Shown: positions 17,868 to 29,963 of the stretch, piece after piece
Numbering within the stretch: position 1 is the first letter of the stretch
Layout: every line of letters starts with the position of its first letter
Origin: Pseudenterobacter timonensis
GTDB lineage: Bacteria > Pseudomonadota > Gammaproteobacteria > Enterobacterales > Enterobacteriaceae
DNA length: 64,000 nt
Reading direction: 5' to 3'
Assembly (NCBI RefSeq): GCF_900021175.1
Contig: NZ_FCOP01000013.1
Span: 124,001 to 188,000 of the forward strand
Translations under genes and position numbers: made by a program
The notes under the pieces: generated by a model
Databases searched by the model: none
What the model saw: the letters and a program-made list of their open reading frames with translations, nothing else
Told to the model about the DNA's origin: nothing

Positions 17868-18694
17868 TGCCATCTCCCGAGCGTCAGGCGCTCGTTGCCG
17901 CCGTAATCACGGCAGGTTTCAACGTCGCTATAGCCCGCGGCGCAAAAAAGGGCGCGCACCGCCTCGCCCTGCGTCCAGCCATGTTCAATTAACAGCCAGC
18001 CGCCGGGGTGCAGATGCGAGCGACTCTGGGCGACAATCTGCTCGATATCCGCCAGCCCTTCATTAGCCGCCACCAGCGCGGTCAGCGGCTCGAAGCGAAC
18101 GTCCCCCTGAGAGAGATGAGGATCCTCTGCGTCGATATAGGGGGGATTACTGACGATCATCGCGAACTGTTCGCTCTGTAGCGCAGAGAACCAGCTGCTC
18201 TGGCGCACCCCGACGTTGGCCAACCCCAGGCGCGCCACGTTACGTTGCGCAAGCTTTATCGCATCAGGCATCAGGTCTACCGCCGTAATCTGGCAGTCAG
18301 GACGTTCGCTCGCCAGCGCCAGCGCAATCGCACCGGTACCGGTGCCTAAATCGAGCACCGCGCAGGGTTCGGCAGGCAAGCGCGCCAGCGCCTGCTCCAC
18401 CAGACACTCGGTGTCCGGGCGCGGGATCAGCGTGGCCGCAGAGACATACAACGGCAAAGACCAGAACTCCCGCTCGCCGGTCAGGTGAGCGACCGGTTCC
18501 CCCGCTTTACGCCGTGCCAGCAGCCCGTCAAGCGTACTCTCCTGCTCAGCCGTCAGCACCGTCTCGCCAAAGGCGAGGATAAAGGTGCGCGCTTTGCCGG
18601 TGACATGACCGAGTAAAATCTCGGCGTCCCGCCGCGGACTCTCGCTCCCGGTCAGTTCCCCTGCAGCAAACCGCAGCCAGTGCTGAAAATCCAT
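17864..18694 (-). CDS. prmC: Release factor glutamine methyltransferase PrmC
   Basis: 276 residues. N5-methylates the Gln of the GGQ motif in peptide release factors 1 and 2 using S-adenosylmethionine. An N-terminal helical domain (LGHVTGKARTFILAFGE) is followed by the methyltransferase fold with AVLDLGTGTGAIALALA and the diagnostic catalytic NPPY in MIVSNPPYIDAEDPH. It begins in a 1-base overlap with the stop of prfA (TAATG), which encodes its substrate, so enzyme and target are translationally linked. Confidence 0.96.
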   Translation of the reverse strand: MDFQHWLRFAAGELTGSESPRRDAEILLGHVTGKARTFILAFGETVLTAEQESTLDGLLARRKAGEPVAHLTGEREFWSLPLYVSAATLIPRPDTECLVEQALARLPAEPCAVLDLGTGTGAIALALASERPDCQITAVDLMPDAIKLAQRNVARLGLANVGVRQSSWFSALQSEQFAMIVSNPPYIDAEDPHLSQGDVRFEPLTALVAANEGLADIEQIVAQSRSHLHPGGWLLIEHGWTQGEAVRALFCAAGYSDVETCRDYGGNERLTLGRWQ

Positions 18695-19776
18695 TATTCC
18701 TGCTCGGCCAGCGCCGCCAGCTGATCGGCCTGGTGCTCCTGCACGACAGGTTCTATCAGCGCGTCGAGTTTACCCTCCATCACCTCATCCAGACGGTAGA
18801 TAGTCAGGTTAATGCGGTGGTCGGTGACGCGCCCCTGCGGGAAGTTATAGGTGCGGTTACGATCGCTGCGATCGCCGCTACCCAGCAGGTTACGGCGGGT
18901 AGAAGCTTCCGCCTGCTGGCGTTTCGCCACTTCGGCGGCATGGATACGCGCGCCAAGTACCGACAGCGCCTTGGCTTTGTTTTTATGCTGGGAGCGTTCG
19001 TCCTGGCACTCCACGACGATGCCGGTCGGCAGGTGGGTAATACGGATAGCGGAGTCGGTGGTGTTAACGTGCTGGCCGCCCGCTCCGGAAGAGCGGAAGG
19101 TGTCGATACGCAGATCCGCCGGGTTAATATCCGGCAGTTCCGCTTCCGGCAGCTCCGGCATCACCGCCACGGTGCAGGCGGACGTATGGATGCGCCCCTG
19201 AGATTCGGTGGCGGGAACGCGCTGCACGCGATGACCGCCGGACTCAAACTTGAGACGACCGTAAGCGCCGTCACCGCTGATTTTGGCAATCACCTCTTTG
19301 TAGCCGCCATGTTCGCCCTCGTTGGCGCTCATGATCTCCACGCGCCAGCGGCGTGATTCGGCGTAACGGCTGTACATACGGAAGAGATCCCCGGCAAAGA
19401 TCGCCGCCTCATCGCCGCCGGTACCGGCGCGCACTTCGATAAAGGCGTTGCGTTCGTCGTCAGGATCTTTGGGCAGCAGAAGCACCTGAAGCTCTTGCTC
19501 CATCTGCTCCGCTCGCGCTTTCGCCTCCTGCAACTCCTCCTGCGCCATCTCGCGCATTTCGGGATCGTCGAGCATTATCTGCGCGGTTTCGATATCTTCC
19601 TGCACCTGCTGCCAGGCGGTAAAACAGCGCGCCACGTCGCTGAGCTGGGCATATTCGCGCGACAGGGCGCGGAAACGATCCTGGTCGGCAATAGTGGCGG
19701 CATCGCCAAGCAGGGCCTGAACTTCTTCATGGCGCTCGTGCAGAGCTTCCAGTTTAGCGACGATAGAAGGCTTCAT
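18694..19776 (-). CDS. prfA: Peptide chain release factor 1
   Basis: 360 residues. Recognises UAA and UAG. The codon-reading tripeptide PAT is in [16 protein letters not shown] and the peptidyl-hydrolysis motif GGQ is in [17 protein letters not shown]. The C-terminal [17 protein letters not shown] is typical. The gene follows hemA after 41 bases, as in E. coli. It is relevant to the amber codon seen later in tssG, because RF1 is the factor that reads UAG. Confidence 0.97.
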   Translation of the reverse strand: MKPSIVAKLEALHERHEEVQALLGDAATIADQDRFRALSREYAQLSDVARCFTAWQQVQEDIETAQIMLDDPEMREMAQEELQEAKARAEQMEQELQVLLLPKDPDDERNAFIEVRAGTGGDEAAIFAGDLFRMYSRYAESRRWRVEIMSANEGEHGGYKEVIAKISGDGAYGRLKFESGGHRVQRVPATESQGRIHTSACTVAVMPELPEAELPDINPADLRIDTFRSSGAGGQHVNTTDSAIRITHLPTGIVVECQDERSQHKNKAKALSVLGARIHAAEVAKRQQAEASTRRNLLGSGDRSDRNRTYNFPQGRVTDHRINLTIYRLDEVMEGKLDALIEPVVQEHQADQLAALAEQE

Positions 19777-19817
19777 AGGCGTAAGTGCACCTTAGTTATA
19801 AAAATGGGTAGAGGGCG

Positions 19818-21074
19818 CTATTCCAGCCCGAGGCTGTTGCGCAGAATGGTCAGGCGTTCGTCATCCCCGTCACGGGCGGCCTGCTGAAGAGATTTGGTCG
19901 GCGAGTGGATCAGCCGGTTGGTCAGTTTCCATGCCAGATCCTGCATGATGGCCTGCGGATCGCCGCCCTGCTCAAGCGCGGCGAGCGCTTTCGTCGTCAG
20001 GTCATCACGGATCTGCTCCGCCTGCCCACGATACTCGCGGATGGTCTCGCTGGCGCTTTGCGCACGCAGCCAGGCCATAAATTCGCTCGACTCCTGCTCA
20101 ACGATCGTCTCCGCCTGCACCGCCGCGGCTTTGCGCTGGGCGAGATTATGAGAGATGATGCTTTGCAGGTCGTCCACGCTGTAGAGATAGGCGTTCGCCA
20201 GCTTGCCTACTTCCGGTTCGACATCGCGCGGCACGGCGATATCCACCAGCAGCATCGGCTGATTACGACGGGATTTAAGGGCGCGTTCCACCATGCCTTT
20301 GCCGATAATCGGCAGCGGGCTGGCGGTGGAGCTGATAATAATATCCGCATCCTTCAGGCGCTCGTCGATATCGCTCAGGGCAATGACCTCTGCCCCTACC
20401 TCGTCCGCCAGCGCCTGGGCGCGTTCGCGGGTGCGGTTGGCGATAATCATCTTTTTCACCTTGTGCTCGCGCAGATGGCGGGCCACAAGTTCGATGGTTT
20501 CCCCCGCGCCCACCAGCAGTACGGTCACCGTCGAGAGGGATTCAAAGATCTGACGCGCCAGGGTACAGGCGGCAAACGCAACAGAGACCGCGCTGGCGCC
20601 GATATCGGTTTCGGTGCGCACACGCTTGGCAACGGAGAAGGACTTCTGGAACATCCGCTCCAGCGCGCTGGCGTTGATATGCCCTTTTTGAGAGTCAGCA
20701 AACGCTTTTTTAACCTGGCCTAAAATCTGCGGCTCGCCCAGCACCAGCGAATCGAGCCCACTGGCGACGCGCATCAGATGACTCACCGCGTCGTTATCCT
20801 GATGCCAGTAAAGACTATTGCGCAACTCTTCTTCGTTGAGGTTGTGGTAGTCGCAAAGCCAGCGGATGAGCGCCTCGTGAAGGTTATCCTGCTCCTCAAC
20901 GCTCAGATAGAGCTCGGTACGGTTACACGTAGAGAGCACCACGCCCCCCTGCACCATCGGCTGGGCAAGCAGGCTTTCCAGCGCCTGGTCAAGCGTATCC
21001 GGCGAAAACGTTACGCGTTCTCGCAGCGAAACCGGGGCCGTTTTGTGGTTAATTCCGAGTGCTAAAAGGGTCAT
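19818..21074 (-). CDS. hemA: Glutamyl-tRNA reductase HemA
   Basis: 418 residues. Converts Glu-tRNA to glutamate-1-semialdehyde with NADPH, the first committed step of C5-pathway haem synthesis (siroheme for the NasB nitrite reductase derives from the same route). The nucleophilic Cys is in [14 protein letters not shown], the NADPH-binding segment is [19 protein letters not shown], and the dimerisation tail ends ILRNSLGLE. The frame opens at 21122, but the ATG at 21074 gives [20 protein letters not shown], exactly the E. coli start, so the upstream 16 residues are rejected. Confidence 0.97.
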   Translation of the reverse strand: MTLLALGINHKTAPVSLRERVTFSPDTLDQALESLLAQPMVQGGVVLSTCNRTELYLSVEEQDNLHEALIRWLCDYHNLNEEELRNSLYWHQDNDAVSHLMRVASGLDSLVLGEPQILGQVKKAFADSQKGHINASALERMFQKSFSVAKRVRTETDIGASAVSVAFAACTLARQIFESLSTVTVLLVGAGETIELVARHLREHKVKKMIIANRTRERAQALADEVGAEVIALSDIDERLKDADIIISSTASPLPIIGKGMVERALKSRRNQPMLLVDIAVPRDVEPEVGKLANAYLYSVDDLQSIISHNLAQRKAAAVQAETIVEQESSEFMAWLRAQSASETIREYRGQAEQIRDDLTTKALAALEQGGDPQAIMQDLAWKLTNRLIHSPTKSLQQAARDGDDERLTILRNSLGLE

Positions 21075-21285
21075 GTGAGCGGGAGTAGTACCAGCGTTAA
21101 TAAGGTTAGCAGCACGCATCATACATTATGCGCAAGATCAATAAAAGAGAGACACCCCTTTCGGAGTAACAGGCGTTTCCTTGCTAATTAAATGATTTAA
21201 GACAACTTGAACGTAGACGCTCTCCCAACCGGGCGCTAGCATTAAGCGATATAACTGCAACGTATCTCAAGGATTAGTCATCATC

Positions 21286-21890
21286 ATGACCCGAATGATT
21301 CGCCTGCTGCCGCTGGCCGCCCTGGTACTTACCGCCTGTTCCACCACTCAGCCGCAAGGCCCGGGCAAAAGCCCCGACTCGCCCCAGTGGCGCCAGCATC
21401 AGCAGGAGGTGCGTAATCTGAGCCAGTACCAGACGCGCGGCGCGTTTGCCTACCTCTCTGATGAGCAAAAAGTTTACGCCCGCTTCTTCTGGCAGCAAAC
21501 CGGGCAGGATCGTTATCGCCTCCTGCTGCTGAACCCGCTGGGGAGCACCGAGCTGGAGCTGAATGCTAAACCGGGCGAAGCGCAGATCGTCGACAATAAG
21601 GGCCAGCACTATACCGCGACAGACGCCGAGGAGATGATCGGCAAACTGACCGGCATGCCTATCCCGCTCAACAGCCTGCGCCAGTGGATCCTCGGCCTGC
21701 CGGGCGATGCCACCGACTACAGACTCGACGATCAATATCGCCTGAGCCAGCTTAACTACACGCAGAACGGCAAAACCTGGAAAGTGGTTTACGGCGGGTA
21801 TGACAACAGCAAACCGGCTATGCCGTCCAATATGGAGCTGACCGAGGGCAGCCAGCGTATTAAGCTCAAAATGGATAACTGGATCGTCAA

Positions 21891-21894
<4 letters not shown>
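21286..21894 (+). CDS. lolB: Outer-membrane lipoprotein receptor LolB
   Basis: 202 residues. Receives lipoproteins from LolA and inserts them into the outer membrane. The signal peptide ends in the lipobox LTAC with Ser at +2, which directs LolB itself to the outer membrane. The body matches E. coli LolB ([33 protein letters not shown]). The family's exposed membrane-insertion loop is LLNPLGS. It is divergent from hemA (a 211-base gap between starts) and overlaps ispE by 4 bases. Confidence 0.96.
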
Positions 21895-23830
<1,936 letters not shown>

Positions 23831-23843
23831 TCGAACCCGGTAT

Positions 23844-23869
23844 AAAAACCCGCTGCGGCGGGTTTTTTT
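23844..23869 (+). terminator. Intrinsic terminator of prs
   Basis: The stem CCCGC / GCGGG with a four-base loop, A-rich before and seven T after, lies 14 bases past the prs stop codon. Confidence 0.92.
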
Positions 23870-23954
23870 GTTTAAAGTTTGTATTTGTATGATTAATGCC
23901 TCCTTCACCTGCCATTCATATGACAGATGATGCGCTCACGGATGAAAGACAATT

Positions 23955-25634
23955 GTGAAAAATATAGCTTCCTCACATGTTCTCCCCTTTCGCGCCCTCA
24001 TCGACGCTTGCTGGAAAGAAAAATATACCTCGTCACGTTTTATACGCGACCTGATTGCCGGGATTACGGTAGGGATTATCGCCATTCCGCTGGCGATGGC
24101 GCTGGCGATTGGCAGCGGTGTGGCGCCACAGTACGGGCTTTATACCTCTGCGGTAGCGGGAATTGTGATCGCCCTGACCGGCGGCTCGCGTTTTAGCGTC
24201 TCGGGGCCGACCGCCGCCTTTGTGGTTATCCTCTACCCGGTCTCCCAGCAGTTTGGGCTGGCAGGGCTGCTGGTGGCGACCCTGATGTCCGGTATTTTTC
24301 TTATTCTGTTTGGCCTGGCCCGCTTCGGCAGACTAATTGAGTATATTCCCGTCTCCGTGACGCTGGGCTTTACTTCCGGTATCGGCATTACCATCGGCAC
24401 CATGCAGATCAAGGATTTCCTCGGGCTGCAAATGTCGCACGTCCCGGAACATTATCTGCAAAAAGTCGGCGCGCTGGTGATGGCGCTGCCTACCATTAAC
24501 CTGGGCGATGCAGCGATTGGTATTGTTACCCTCGGCACGCTGATTGTCTGGCCGCGGCTCGGCATTCGTCTGCCGGGCCATCTCCCTGCGCTGCTGCTCG
24601 GCTGCGCGGTGATGGGTATTGTCAATCTGCTGGGCGGTAACGTCGCCACCATTGGTTCGCAGTTCCATTACGTTCTGGCGGACGGCTCCCGCGGCAACGG
24701 TATTCCGCAGCTTTTACCGCAGCTGGTGCTGCCGTGGAATCTGCCGGGCTCCCACTTTACCCTGAGCTGGGACTCCCTGCGCGCCCTGCTTCCCGCCGCC
24801 TTCTCGATGGCGATGCTTGGCGCTATTGAATCGCTGCTCTGCGCGGTGGTACTGGACGGCATGACCGGCACCCGGCACAAAGCCAACAGCGAGCTGGTCG
24901 GCCAGGGGCTGGGTAACATCATCGCCCCCTTCTTTGGCGGCATTACCGCCACGGCGGCTATCGCCCGTTCCGCAGCTAACGTGCGCGCCGGGGCGACCTC
25001 TCCCGTTTCAGCGGTTATCCACGCCCTGCTGGTGATCCTGGCGCTGCTGGTGCTGGCACCGCTGCTCTCCTGGCTGCCGCTCTCTGCCATGGCGGCGTTG
25101 CTGCTGATGGTGGCATGGAACATGAGCGAAGCGCACAAGGTAGTTAACCTGCTGCGTCGCGCGCCGAAGGATGACATTATTGTCATGCTGCTCTGCATGT
25201 CGCTGACGGTACTGTTTGATATGGTGATTGCCATCAGCGTCGGTATCGTGCTGGCGTCGCTGCTCTTTATGCGTCGTATCGCCCGTATGACCCGTCTTGC
25301 GGCGGTAAACGTGGAGGTGCCGGAGGATGTGCTGGTGTTACGCGTGATCGGCCCGCTCTTCTTCGCCGCTGCGGAAGGGCTGTTTAACGATCTGGAAGCA
25401 CGGATCGCGGGCAAACGTATCGTGGTTCTAAAGCTTGATGCGGTACCGGTACTGGATGCCGGCGGGCTGGAGGCATTCCAGCGCTTCGTAAATCGTCTGC
25501 CGGAAGGGTGTGAGCTGCGCGTCAGCAACCTGGAGTTCCAGCCGCTGCGCACGATGGCGCGGGCGGGCGTCAAGCCGATTGCGGGCCGCCTCGCCTTTTA
25601 TCCGAACCGCGACGCGGCGCTGGCTGAACTGTAA
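23955..25634 (+). CDS. dauA: C4-dicarboxylic acid transporter DauA (SulP family)
   Basis: 559 residues, matching E. coli DauA (YchM) at full length. The SulP membrane domain has many hydrophobic helices and the signature [19 protein letters not shown], with [20 protein letters not shown] further on. The C-terminal ~120 residues are a cytoplasmic STAS domain ([36 protein letters not shown]). It takes up succinate, aspartate and other dicarboxylates, mainly at acidic pH. The start is a GTG at 23955, aligning with the E. coli N-terminus ([18 protein letters not shown]). Confidence 0.95.
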   Translation: MKNIASSHVLPFRALIDACWKEKYTSSRFIRDLIAGITVGIIAIPLAMALAIGSGVAPQYGLYTSAVAGIVIALTGGSRFSVSGPTAAFVVILYPVSQQFGLAGLLVATLMSGIFLILFGLARFGRLIEYIPVSVTLGFTSGIGITIGTMQIKDFLGLQMSHVPEHYLQKVGALVMALPTINLGDAAIGIVTLGTLIVWPRLGIRLPGHLPALLLGCAVMGIVNLLGGNVATIGSQFHYVLADGSRGNGIPQLLPQLVLPWNLPGSHFTLSWDSLRALLPAAFSMAMLGAIESLLCAVVLDGMTGTRHKANSELVGQGLGNIIAPFFGGITATAAIARSAANVRAGATSPVSAVIHALLVILALLVLAPLLSWLPLSAMAALLLMVAWNMSEAHKVVNLLRRAPKDDIIVMLLCMSLTVLFDMVIAISVGIVLASLLFMRRIARMTRLAAVNVEVPEDVLVLRVIGPLFFAAAEGLFNDLEARIAGKRIVVLKLDAVPVLDAGGLEAFQRFVNRLPEGCELRVSNLEFQPLRTMARAGVKPIAGRLAFYPNRDAALAEL

Positions 25635-25651
25635 CAGGCGGGCCGTCAGAG

Positions 25652-25681
25652 ATAAAAAAAACGACTCGCTGGCGAGTCGTT
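25652..25681 (-). terminator. Terminator between convergent dauA and ychH
   Basis: The stem ACGACTCG / CGAGTCGT with a CTGG loop is flanked by a long A run on its left, which is the T run for the minus strand. It is therefore a strong terminator for ychH and a weaker one for dauA. Confidence 0.85.
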
Positions 25682-25705
25682 CTTGCGTAAACTTCCCTGC
25701 CCGGT

Positions 25706-25981
25706 TTAGCCGGGCTTGTGCTGGTCCCGGCGGCAGCGTTTATCGTAATGACGCAGCCACCAGTATTTATCACAGACCTGCTCGTGTCCGCTCACGCGCG
25801 CGCCGGCCAGCCATAAAATCGCACCAAGGAATATGCTCAGCACCGCACCGTGGGCAAAATATTGCGGCAGGTTAAGTTGAGGAAGCTGGTTTAAAATTGA
25901 GTAACCCACTCCGCCAACCATGACGAACAGCCCCAACCCCATTAATATATTACCGAGTAACGAAGCGTTTTTGCGTTTCAT
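25706..25981 (-). CDS. ychH: YchH family small inner-membrane protein (stress-linked)
   Basis: 91 residues with two membrane helices (LMGLGLFVMVGGVGYSILNQ, GAVLSIFLGAILWLAGARV) and a basic C-terminal tail containing CDKYWWLRHYDKRCRRD. It matches E. coli YchH, which is induced by stress and regulated by CRP. Its function is unknown. It is transcribed divergently from pth. Confidence 0.92.
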   Translation of the reverse strand: MKRKNASLLGNILMGLGLFVMVGGVGYSILNQLPQLNLPQYFAHGAVLSIFLGAILWLAGARVSGHEQVCDKYWWLRHYDKRCRRDQHKPG

Positions 25982-26065
25982 ATGTCACCTCCGGAATTCT
26001 GGGTTGCAGGGAATAATGTCCCTAGTCCTTGTATGTAAAGTATAGACACCACCCTTTCCATGAGT

Positions 26066-26081
26066 TGCGTCAGCGATCACA
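26066..26081. promoter_or_regulatory. Possible CRP site upstream of ychH
   Basis: The 16-mer TGCGTCAGCGATCACA keeps the TCACA half of the CRP consensus TGTGA-N6-TCACA but only a weak first half. It lies 85 bases upstream of ychH, whose E. coli counterpart is reported as CRP-controlled. No experimental support is available from sequence alone. Confidence 0.4.
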
Positions 26082-26256
26082 ATAACGATCAACTTCACCA
26101 CAAAAATTTACAAATAAGCTGCTGAACTGATTGAAAAACGAATGATTCAAATGAGTAATTATTCAGGTTTACTCATTCATGGCCGCAGAATTTTGTCAAC
26201 CGCCCCGGCAGACAGTACACTACGCGCCGGATGTTGAACCTTACAGGAATGAAAAC

Positions 26257-26841
26257 GTGACGATTAAGCTGATTGTCGGCCTTGCCAACCCCGGCGCAGA
26301 GTACGCCGCCACTCGCCATAACGCGGGCGCCTGGTATGTGGATCTGCTGGCCGAACGATTACGCGCTCCGCTGCGCGAAGAGCCAAAATTCTTTGGTTAT
26401 ACCTCACGCATCAACCTGGCGGGCGCGGATGTACGCCTGCTGGTACCGACTACCTTTATGAACCTGAGCGGAAAAGCGGTGGCGGCGATGGCCACGTTTT
26501 ATCGTATCAATCCGGATGAGATTCTGGTTGCTCATGACGAACTTGACCTGCCGCCGGGGGTCGCAAAATTTAAGCTTGGCGGTGGGCATGGCGGTCATAA
26601 CGGTCTGAAGGACATCATCAGCAAACTGGGTAATAACCCTAATTTTCACCGTTTGCGCGTGGGAATTGGCCATCCCGGCGATAAAAACAAAGTTGTCGGT
26701 TTTGTGCTGGGTAAGCCCCCGGTTTCTGAACAGAAATTGATTGATGAAGCGGTAGACGAAGCGGCACGCTGCACCGAGATTTGGCTAAAGGATGGGCTCA
26801 CCAAAGCGACAAATCGTTTGCATGCTTTCCGGGCGCAATAA
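26257..26841 (+). CDS. pth: Peptidyl-tRNA hydrolase
   Basis: 194 residues. Recycles peptidyl-tRNA released from stalled ribosomes. The catalytic His is in [14 protein letters not shown], with Asn in [12 protein letters not shown] and Asp in [11 protein letters not shown]; the [13 protein letters not shown] motif is intact. The frame is open back to 26179, but the GTG at 26257 aligns with the E. coli start ([13 protein letters not shown]), and the upstream residues have no family match. It is followed by ychF, as in E. coli. Confidence 0.97.
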   Translation: MTIKLIVGLANPGAEYAATRHNAGAWYVDLLAERLRAPLREEPKFFGYTSRINLAGADVRLLVPTTFMNLSGKAVAAMATFYRINPDEILVAHDELDLPPGVAKFKLGGGHGGHNGLKDIISKLGNNPNFHRLRVGIGHPGDKNKVVGFVLGKPPVSEQKLIDEAVDEAARCTEIWLKDGLTKATNRLHAFRAQ

Positions 26842-26967
26842 TCGGCGTCTGGCACCATTTTTACCCCGCACGGCACGCCATACGTGTATAATAGGCGTAG
26901 TTATTTACTTTTCTTCAGCCAGTTACCGATAACGGGTTGAATATCATGATATTAAGGTGATTTAGAA

Positions 26968-28059
26968 ATGGGATTCAAATGCGGTATCGTTGGTCTGCCA
27001 AACGTTGGCAAATCCACCCTGTTCAATGCGCTCACTAAAGCGGGTATTGAAGCGGCGAACTTCCCGTTCTGTACCATTGAGCCGAACACCGGTGTCGTGC
27101 CGATGCCCGATCCGCGTCTGGACCAGCTCGCGGAAATTGTGAAGCCGCAGCGCATCCTTCCGACCACCATGGAGTTCGTGGATATCGCAGGTCTCGTGAA
27201 AGGCGCCTCCAAAGGCGAAGGGCTGGGCAACCAGTTCCTGACCAACATCCGTGAAACCGAAGCGATCGGTCACGTGGTGCGCTGCTTTGAGAACGACAAT
27301 ATTATCCACGTTGCCGGTAAAGTGAATCCGGCGGAAGATATTGACGTGATTAACACCGAACTGGCGCTGTCGGATCTGGATACCTGTGAACGCGCCATCC
27401 ACCGTATCTCCAAGAAGGCGAAAGGCGGCGATAAAGACGCCAAAGCCGAGCTGGCCGTACTGGAAAAATGTCTGCCACAGCTGGAAAACGCCGGTATGCT
27501 GCGCTCTCTCGATCTGACCAAAGATGAGAAAGAGCTGATCCGCTACCTGAGCTTCCTGACCCTGAAGCCGACCATGTATATCGCTAACGTGAACGAGGAT
27601 GGTTTTGAAAATAACCCATACCTTGATCAGGTACGTGCTATCGCCGAGAAAGAAGGGTCCGTTGTGGTTCCGGTATGTGCGGCGGTAGAAGCGGATATCG
27701 CTGAGCTCGACGACGAAGAGCGCGATGAGTTTATGGCCGAGCTGGGTCTGGAAGAGCCGGGTCTGAACCGCGTGATCCGCGCCGGCTATGCGCTGCTGAA
27801 TCTGCAGACCTACTTCACCGCTGGCGTGAAAGAAGTCCGCGCATGGACCATCCCGGTTGGCGCGACGGCGCCGCAGGCAGCGGGTAAAATCCATACCGAT
27901 TTTGAAAAAGGCTTTATCCGCGCGCAGACCATCGCCTTTGAAGATTTCATCGCCTACAAAGGTGAACAGGGCGCTAAAGAAGCGGGCAAAATGCGCGCTG
28001 AAGGTAAAGATTACATCGTTAAAGATGGCGATGTGATGAACTTCCTGTTCAACGTCTGA
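26968..28059 (+). CDS. ychF: Redox- and ribosome-associated ATPase YchF (OLA1 family)
   Basis: 363 residues. P-loop Obg-related protein that prefers ATP. The G1 loop is [14 protein letters not shown] and G3 is [21 protein letters not shown]4 is the non-canonical NVNED in place of NKxD, explaining the ATP preference. The C-terminal TGS domain includes [20 protein letters not shown] and ends [11 protein letters not shown]. It is near-identical to the E. coli protein and marks the left border of the T6SS locus. Confidence 0.96.
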   Translation: MGFKCGIVGLPNVGKSTLFNALTKAGIEAANFPFCTIEPNTGVVPMPDPRLDQLAEIVKPQRILPTTMEFVDIAGLVKGASKGEGLGNQFLTNIRETEAIGHVVRCFENDNIIHVAGKVNPAEDIDVINTELALSDLDTCERAIHRISKKAKGGDKDAKAELAVLEKCLPQLENAGMLRSLDLTKDEKELIRYLSFLTLKPTMYIANVNEDGFENNPYLDQVRAIAEKEGSVVVPVCAAVEADIAELDDEERDEFMAELGLEEPGLNRVIRAGYALLNLQTYFTAGVKEVRAWTIPVGATAPQAAGKIHTDFEKGFIRAQTIAFEDFIAYKGEQGAKEAGKMRAEGKDYIVKDGDVMNFLFNV

Positions 28060-28062
28060 CGG

Positions 28063-28092
28063 TTTTTTGAGAACCAGTCGGTTCTCAAAAAA
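28063..28092 (+). terminator. Long perfect hairpin just past ychF
   Basis: TTTTTTGAGAACC (28063-28075) and GGTTCTCAAAAAA (28080-28092) are perfectly complementary with an AGTC loop, giving a 13-bp stem that starts 4 bases after the ychF stop. The next bases CTTTTTAA supply a short T tract. It may act with the second hairpin at 28101. Confidence 0.6.
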
Positions 28093-28100
28093 CTTTTTAA

Positions 28101-28130
28101 AATCCACGCTCAGGCGTGGATTTTTGTTTT
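28101..28130 (+). terminator. Intrinsic terminator of ychF
   Basis: The stem ATCCACGC / GCGTGGAT with a TCAG loop is followed by TTTTGTTTTT. It stands between ychF and the convergent end of the T6SS operon, 42 bases from the stop of the last T6SS gene. Confidence 0.85.
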
Positions 28131-28171
28131 TAGATCAATCGTCGCGAACGCTCCGGACAGAATCGCTGAGC

Positions 28172-29494
28172 CTACTCCTTTTCTCTGTTTTGTTTCAGCA
28201 TGGCATAACGGGTAATCAGCTGCGTCAGATGTTGTTCTGTCTGGCTCTGCAACGCGGCCGGCCAGGGCTGGCCTTGCGGGATCGTTGTCAGCAGACGTAG
28301 CTGCTCCTCTGCAGGCATTGCCCGATTAAACGCCTGGGTCATAGTGAAAATCGCCGATTTCAGTTCGCTTACGGTCATATATTTCCCTTTCTGCTCATCC
28401 AGCGCATTCAGTCTTTCCGTCAGCTTCTGCAACTGCAGCATCCCCTGATGCCAGTCGGACATACTCCCGACCGGCAGCGATGCAGCCGTTATCTGCTGCT
28501 GCCACCGCTGTGCCAGCGGTTGCGCCTGATCCGGCCATAGCACGGATGCCTGCCGCACCAGGCTGTCGCCATAGCTTATTACCCACCCCGGTTTTAGCTG
28601 CGCAAGCTGCGCTAATTGCCGTTGCGTTTGCTCTATGCCGCGTTCAGGCGAGGGAGATTTTTCTCGCAGCAGGGTCAGTTGCTCAGCAGAAAGCGCGGCG
28701 GGAAGCGGAGCGAGCGAGGCGGTAAGCTGCGCCTGCTGCGGGTCCGGGTGATGCGTCGCCTGCCATCCCCCGACAGTCGCCCCGGACAGCGCCAGCATGG
28801 TCAGCATTCCGGCGACAAATGGCTTCCAGGGTTTCGTGGATGCAGGCGATGTCCTCACCTCTGGATCCGACGATGATTCAGGCTGTACTACATAAACCCG
28901 CTTATGGTGCTCTGCCGGTTCAATCGCGCTGGCGGGAATAATGACTTCGTCAGGTACGGCGTGAGCCCTGTCGCTGTTTTCCAGGCGTACCGCGGCGTTA
29001 TGTATCTGGGTACGCAGGGCGTCGAGCTGGCTGGCATGCTTCAGCTCCAGACGCTGCAGCGCCTCCCCCAGCGCCCTGAGATGCTCGTCCGCCTGATAGA
29101 GCTGACTCAGGTCGCTATATGTCAGGGTCAGGGTGCGTATCAGCTGCTGCAGCCGTTTGCTGAGCGCGCAGAGTATCTCCATGCGCGCATGAACCGGCTG
29201 CGGCCAGATATTGCCCCATTGTCGGGTGACAAGTGCCCCCACTATCGCCAGCCCTTCGTTCATGCCATACAGGCCAGCCAGATGGGTACGGGCGAGCGTG
29301 TACCAGGCGGCGGTCTGTAGTTCCACGCCGTTGTGCTCAAAGAGCGACAGGCAGAGCGTTTCCACATATTGCCAGTTGACGTCCGGGCGCGCCGGATGAG
29401 TCAGCTTGTTCATTTCATCGCGCAGGGCGGCGTAATCCGCCAGCTTACGCGGGTCGCCGCCGGTATTGAGGTGGCGTTCAGAATAGATATTCAT
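28172..29494 (-). CDS. vasL: T6SS VasL-like protein (ImpA N-terminal plus VasL domain)
   Basis: 440 residues. The N-terminal ~130 residues are an ImpA_N domain as in TssA (ALRDEMNKLTHPARPDVNWQ, WYTLARTHLAGLYGMNEGL). After a variable linker comes one membrane helix (PFVAGMLTMLALSGATVGGW) and a VasL-type C-terminal region (SPSPERGIEQTQRQLAQLAQ, VSELKSAIFTMTQAFNRAMP). It is related to TssA but is membrane-anchored and carries VasL instead of the TssA ring-forming end. VasL/TagA-type proteins are accessory and are thought to hold or cap the distal end of the sheath. It is the last gene of the locus, 23 bases after tssE. Confidence 0.85.
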   Translation of the reverse strand: MNIYSERHLNTGGDPRKLADYAALRDEMNKLTHPARPDVNWQYVETLCLSLFEHNGVELQTAAWYTLARTHLAGLYGMNEGLAIVGALVTRQWGNIWPQPVHARMEILCALSKRLQQLIRTLTLTYSDLSQLYQADEHLRALGEALQRLELKHASQLDALRTQIHNAAVRLENSDRAHAVPDEVIIPASAIEPAEHHKRVYVVQPESSSDPEVRTSPASTKPWKPFVAGMLTMLALSGATVGGWQATHHPDPQQAQLTASLAPLPAALSAEQLTLLREKSPSPERGIEQTQRQLAQLAQLKPGWVISYGDSLVRQASVLWPDQAQPLAQRWQQQITAASLPVGSMSDWHQGMLQLQKLTERLNALDEQKGKYMTVSELKSAIFTMTQAFNRAMPAEEQLRLLTTIPQGQPWPAALQSQTEQHLTQLITRYAMLKQNREKE

Positions 29495-29517
29495 GATGGT
29501 TTCAGCCAGGATGAGCG

Positions 29518-29961
29518 CTATATCGCGGAACGGGCGTCGAGATACTGCTGCTGTTTGAGATGACGAATAAGCACCCTGCCCTCGGGCATAAATTCAGTGC
29601 CGTAACGCACCAGCCCGACGCCTTTCAGCTCAGCATCAATGGCGTAGCGCAGTTCACCGGGCTGCGACTGCTCCAGCATCACTACCGTGATTTTACTCAG
29701 CCGCGGCTCATACTTCAGCAGCACCGCCGAAAGCGTGGAGATCAACTGATGCGCGGAGCCAGGCATTCCCTGGAGGATTTTCGTCATATCCGGCAGACCG
29801 TAATCCGGCAGGTGGGCGAGCGTACCGGCGCGGCAGTTGAGAATGCGCTGCATATTATCCAGTACGGAAAGAATGACCTGATTTTCTTCACTGACATGGT
29901 GCAGGTCGAGACCGCCGGCGAAATTGCCGAACAGGGTTTCATACAGGGATGGTCGCGGCAT
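29518..29961 (-). CDS. tssE: T6SS baseplate protein TssE (gp25-like)
   Basis: 147 residues, homologous to phage T4 gp25. It joins the baseplate and starts sheath assembly. Family segments are PSLYETLFGNF, ILNCRAGTLAHLPDYGLPDM (with the conserved YG-LPD core) and the C-terminal half with YEPRLSKITV. The frame opens with a GTG at 29967, but the ATG at 29961 has GGAGGGG five bases upstream and is chosen. It abuts tssJ (stop at 29964). Confidence 0.93.
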   Translation of the reverse strand: MPRPSLYETLFGNFAGGLDLHHVSEENQVILSVLDNMQRILNCRAGTLAHLPDYGLPDMTKILQGMPGSAHQLISTLSAVLLKYEPRLSKITVVMLEQSQPGELRYAIDAELKGVGLVRYGTEFMPEGRVLIRHLKQQQYLDARSAI

Positions 29962-29963
29962 GA

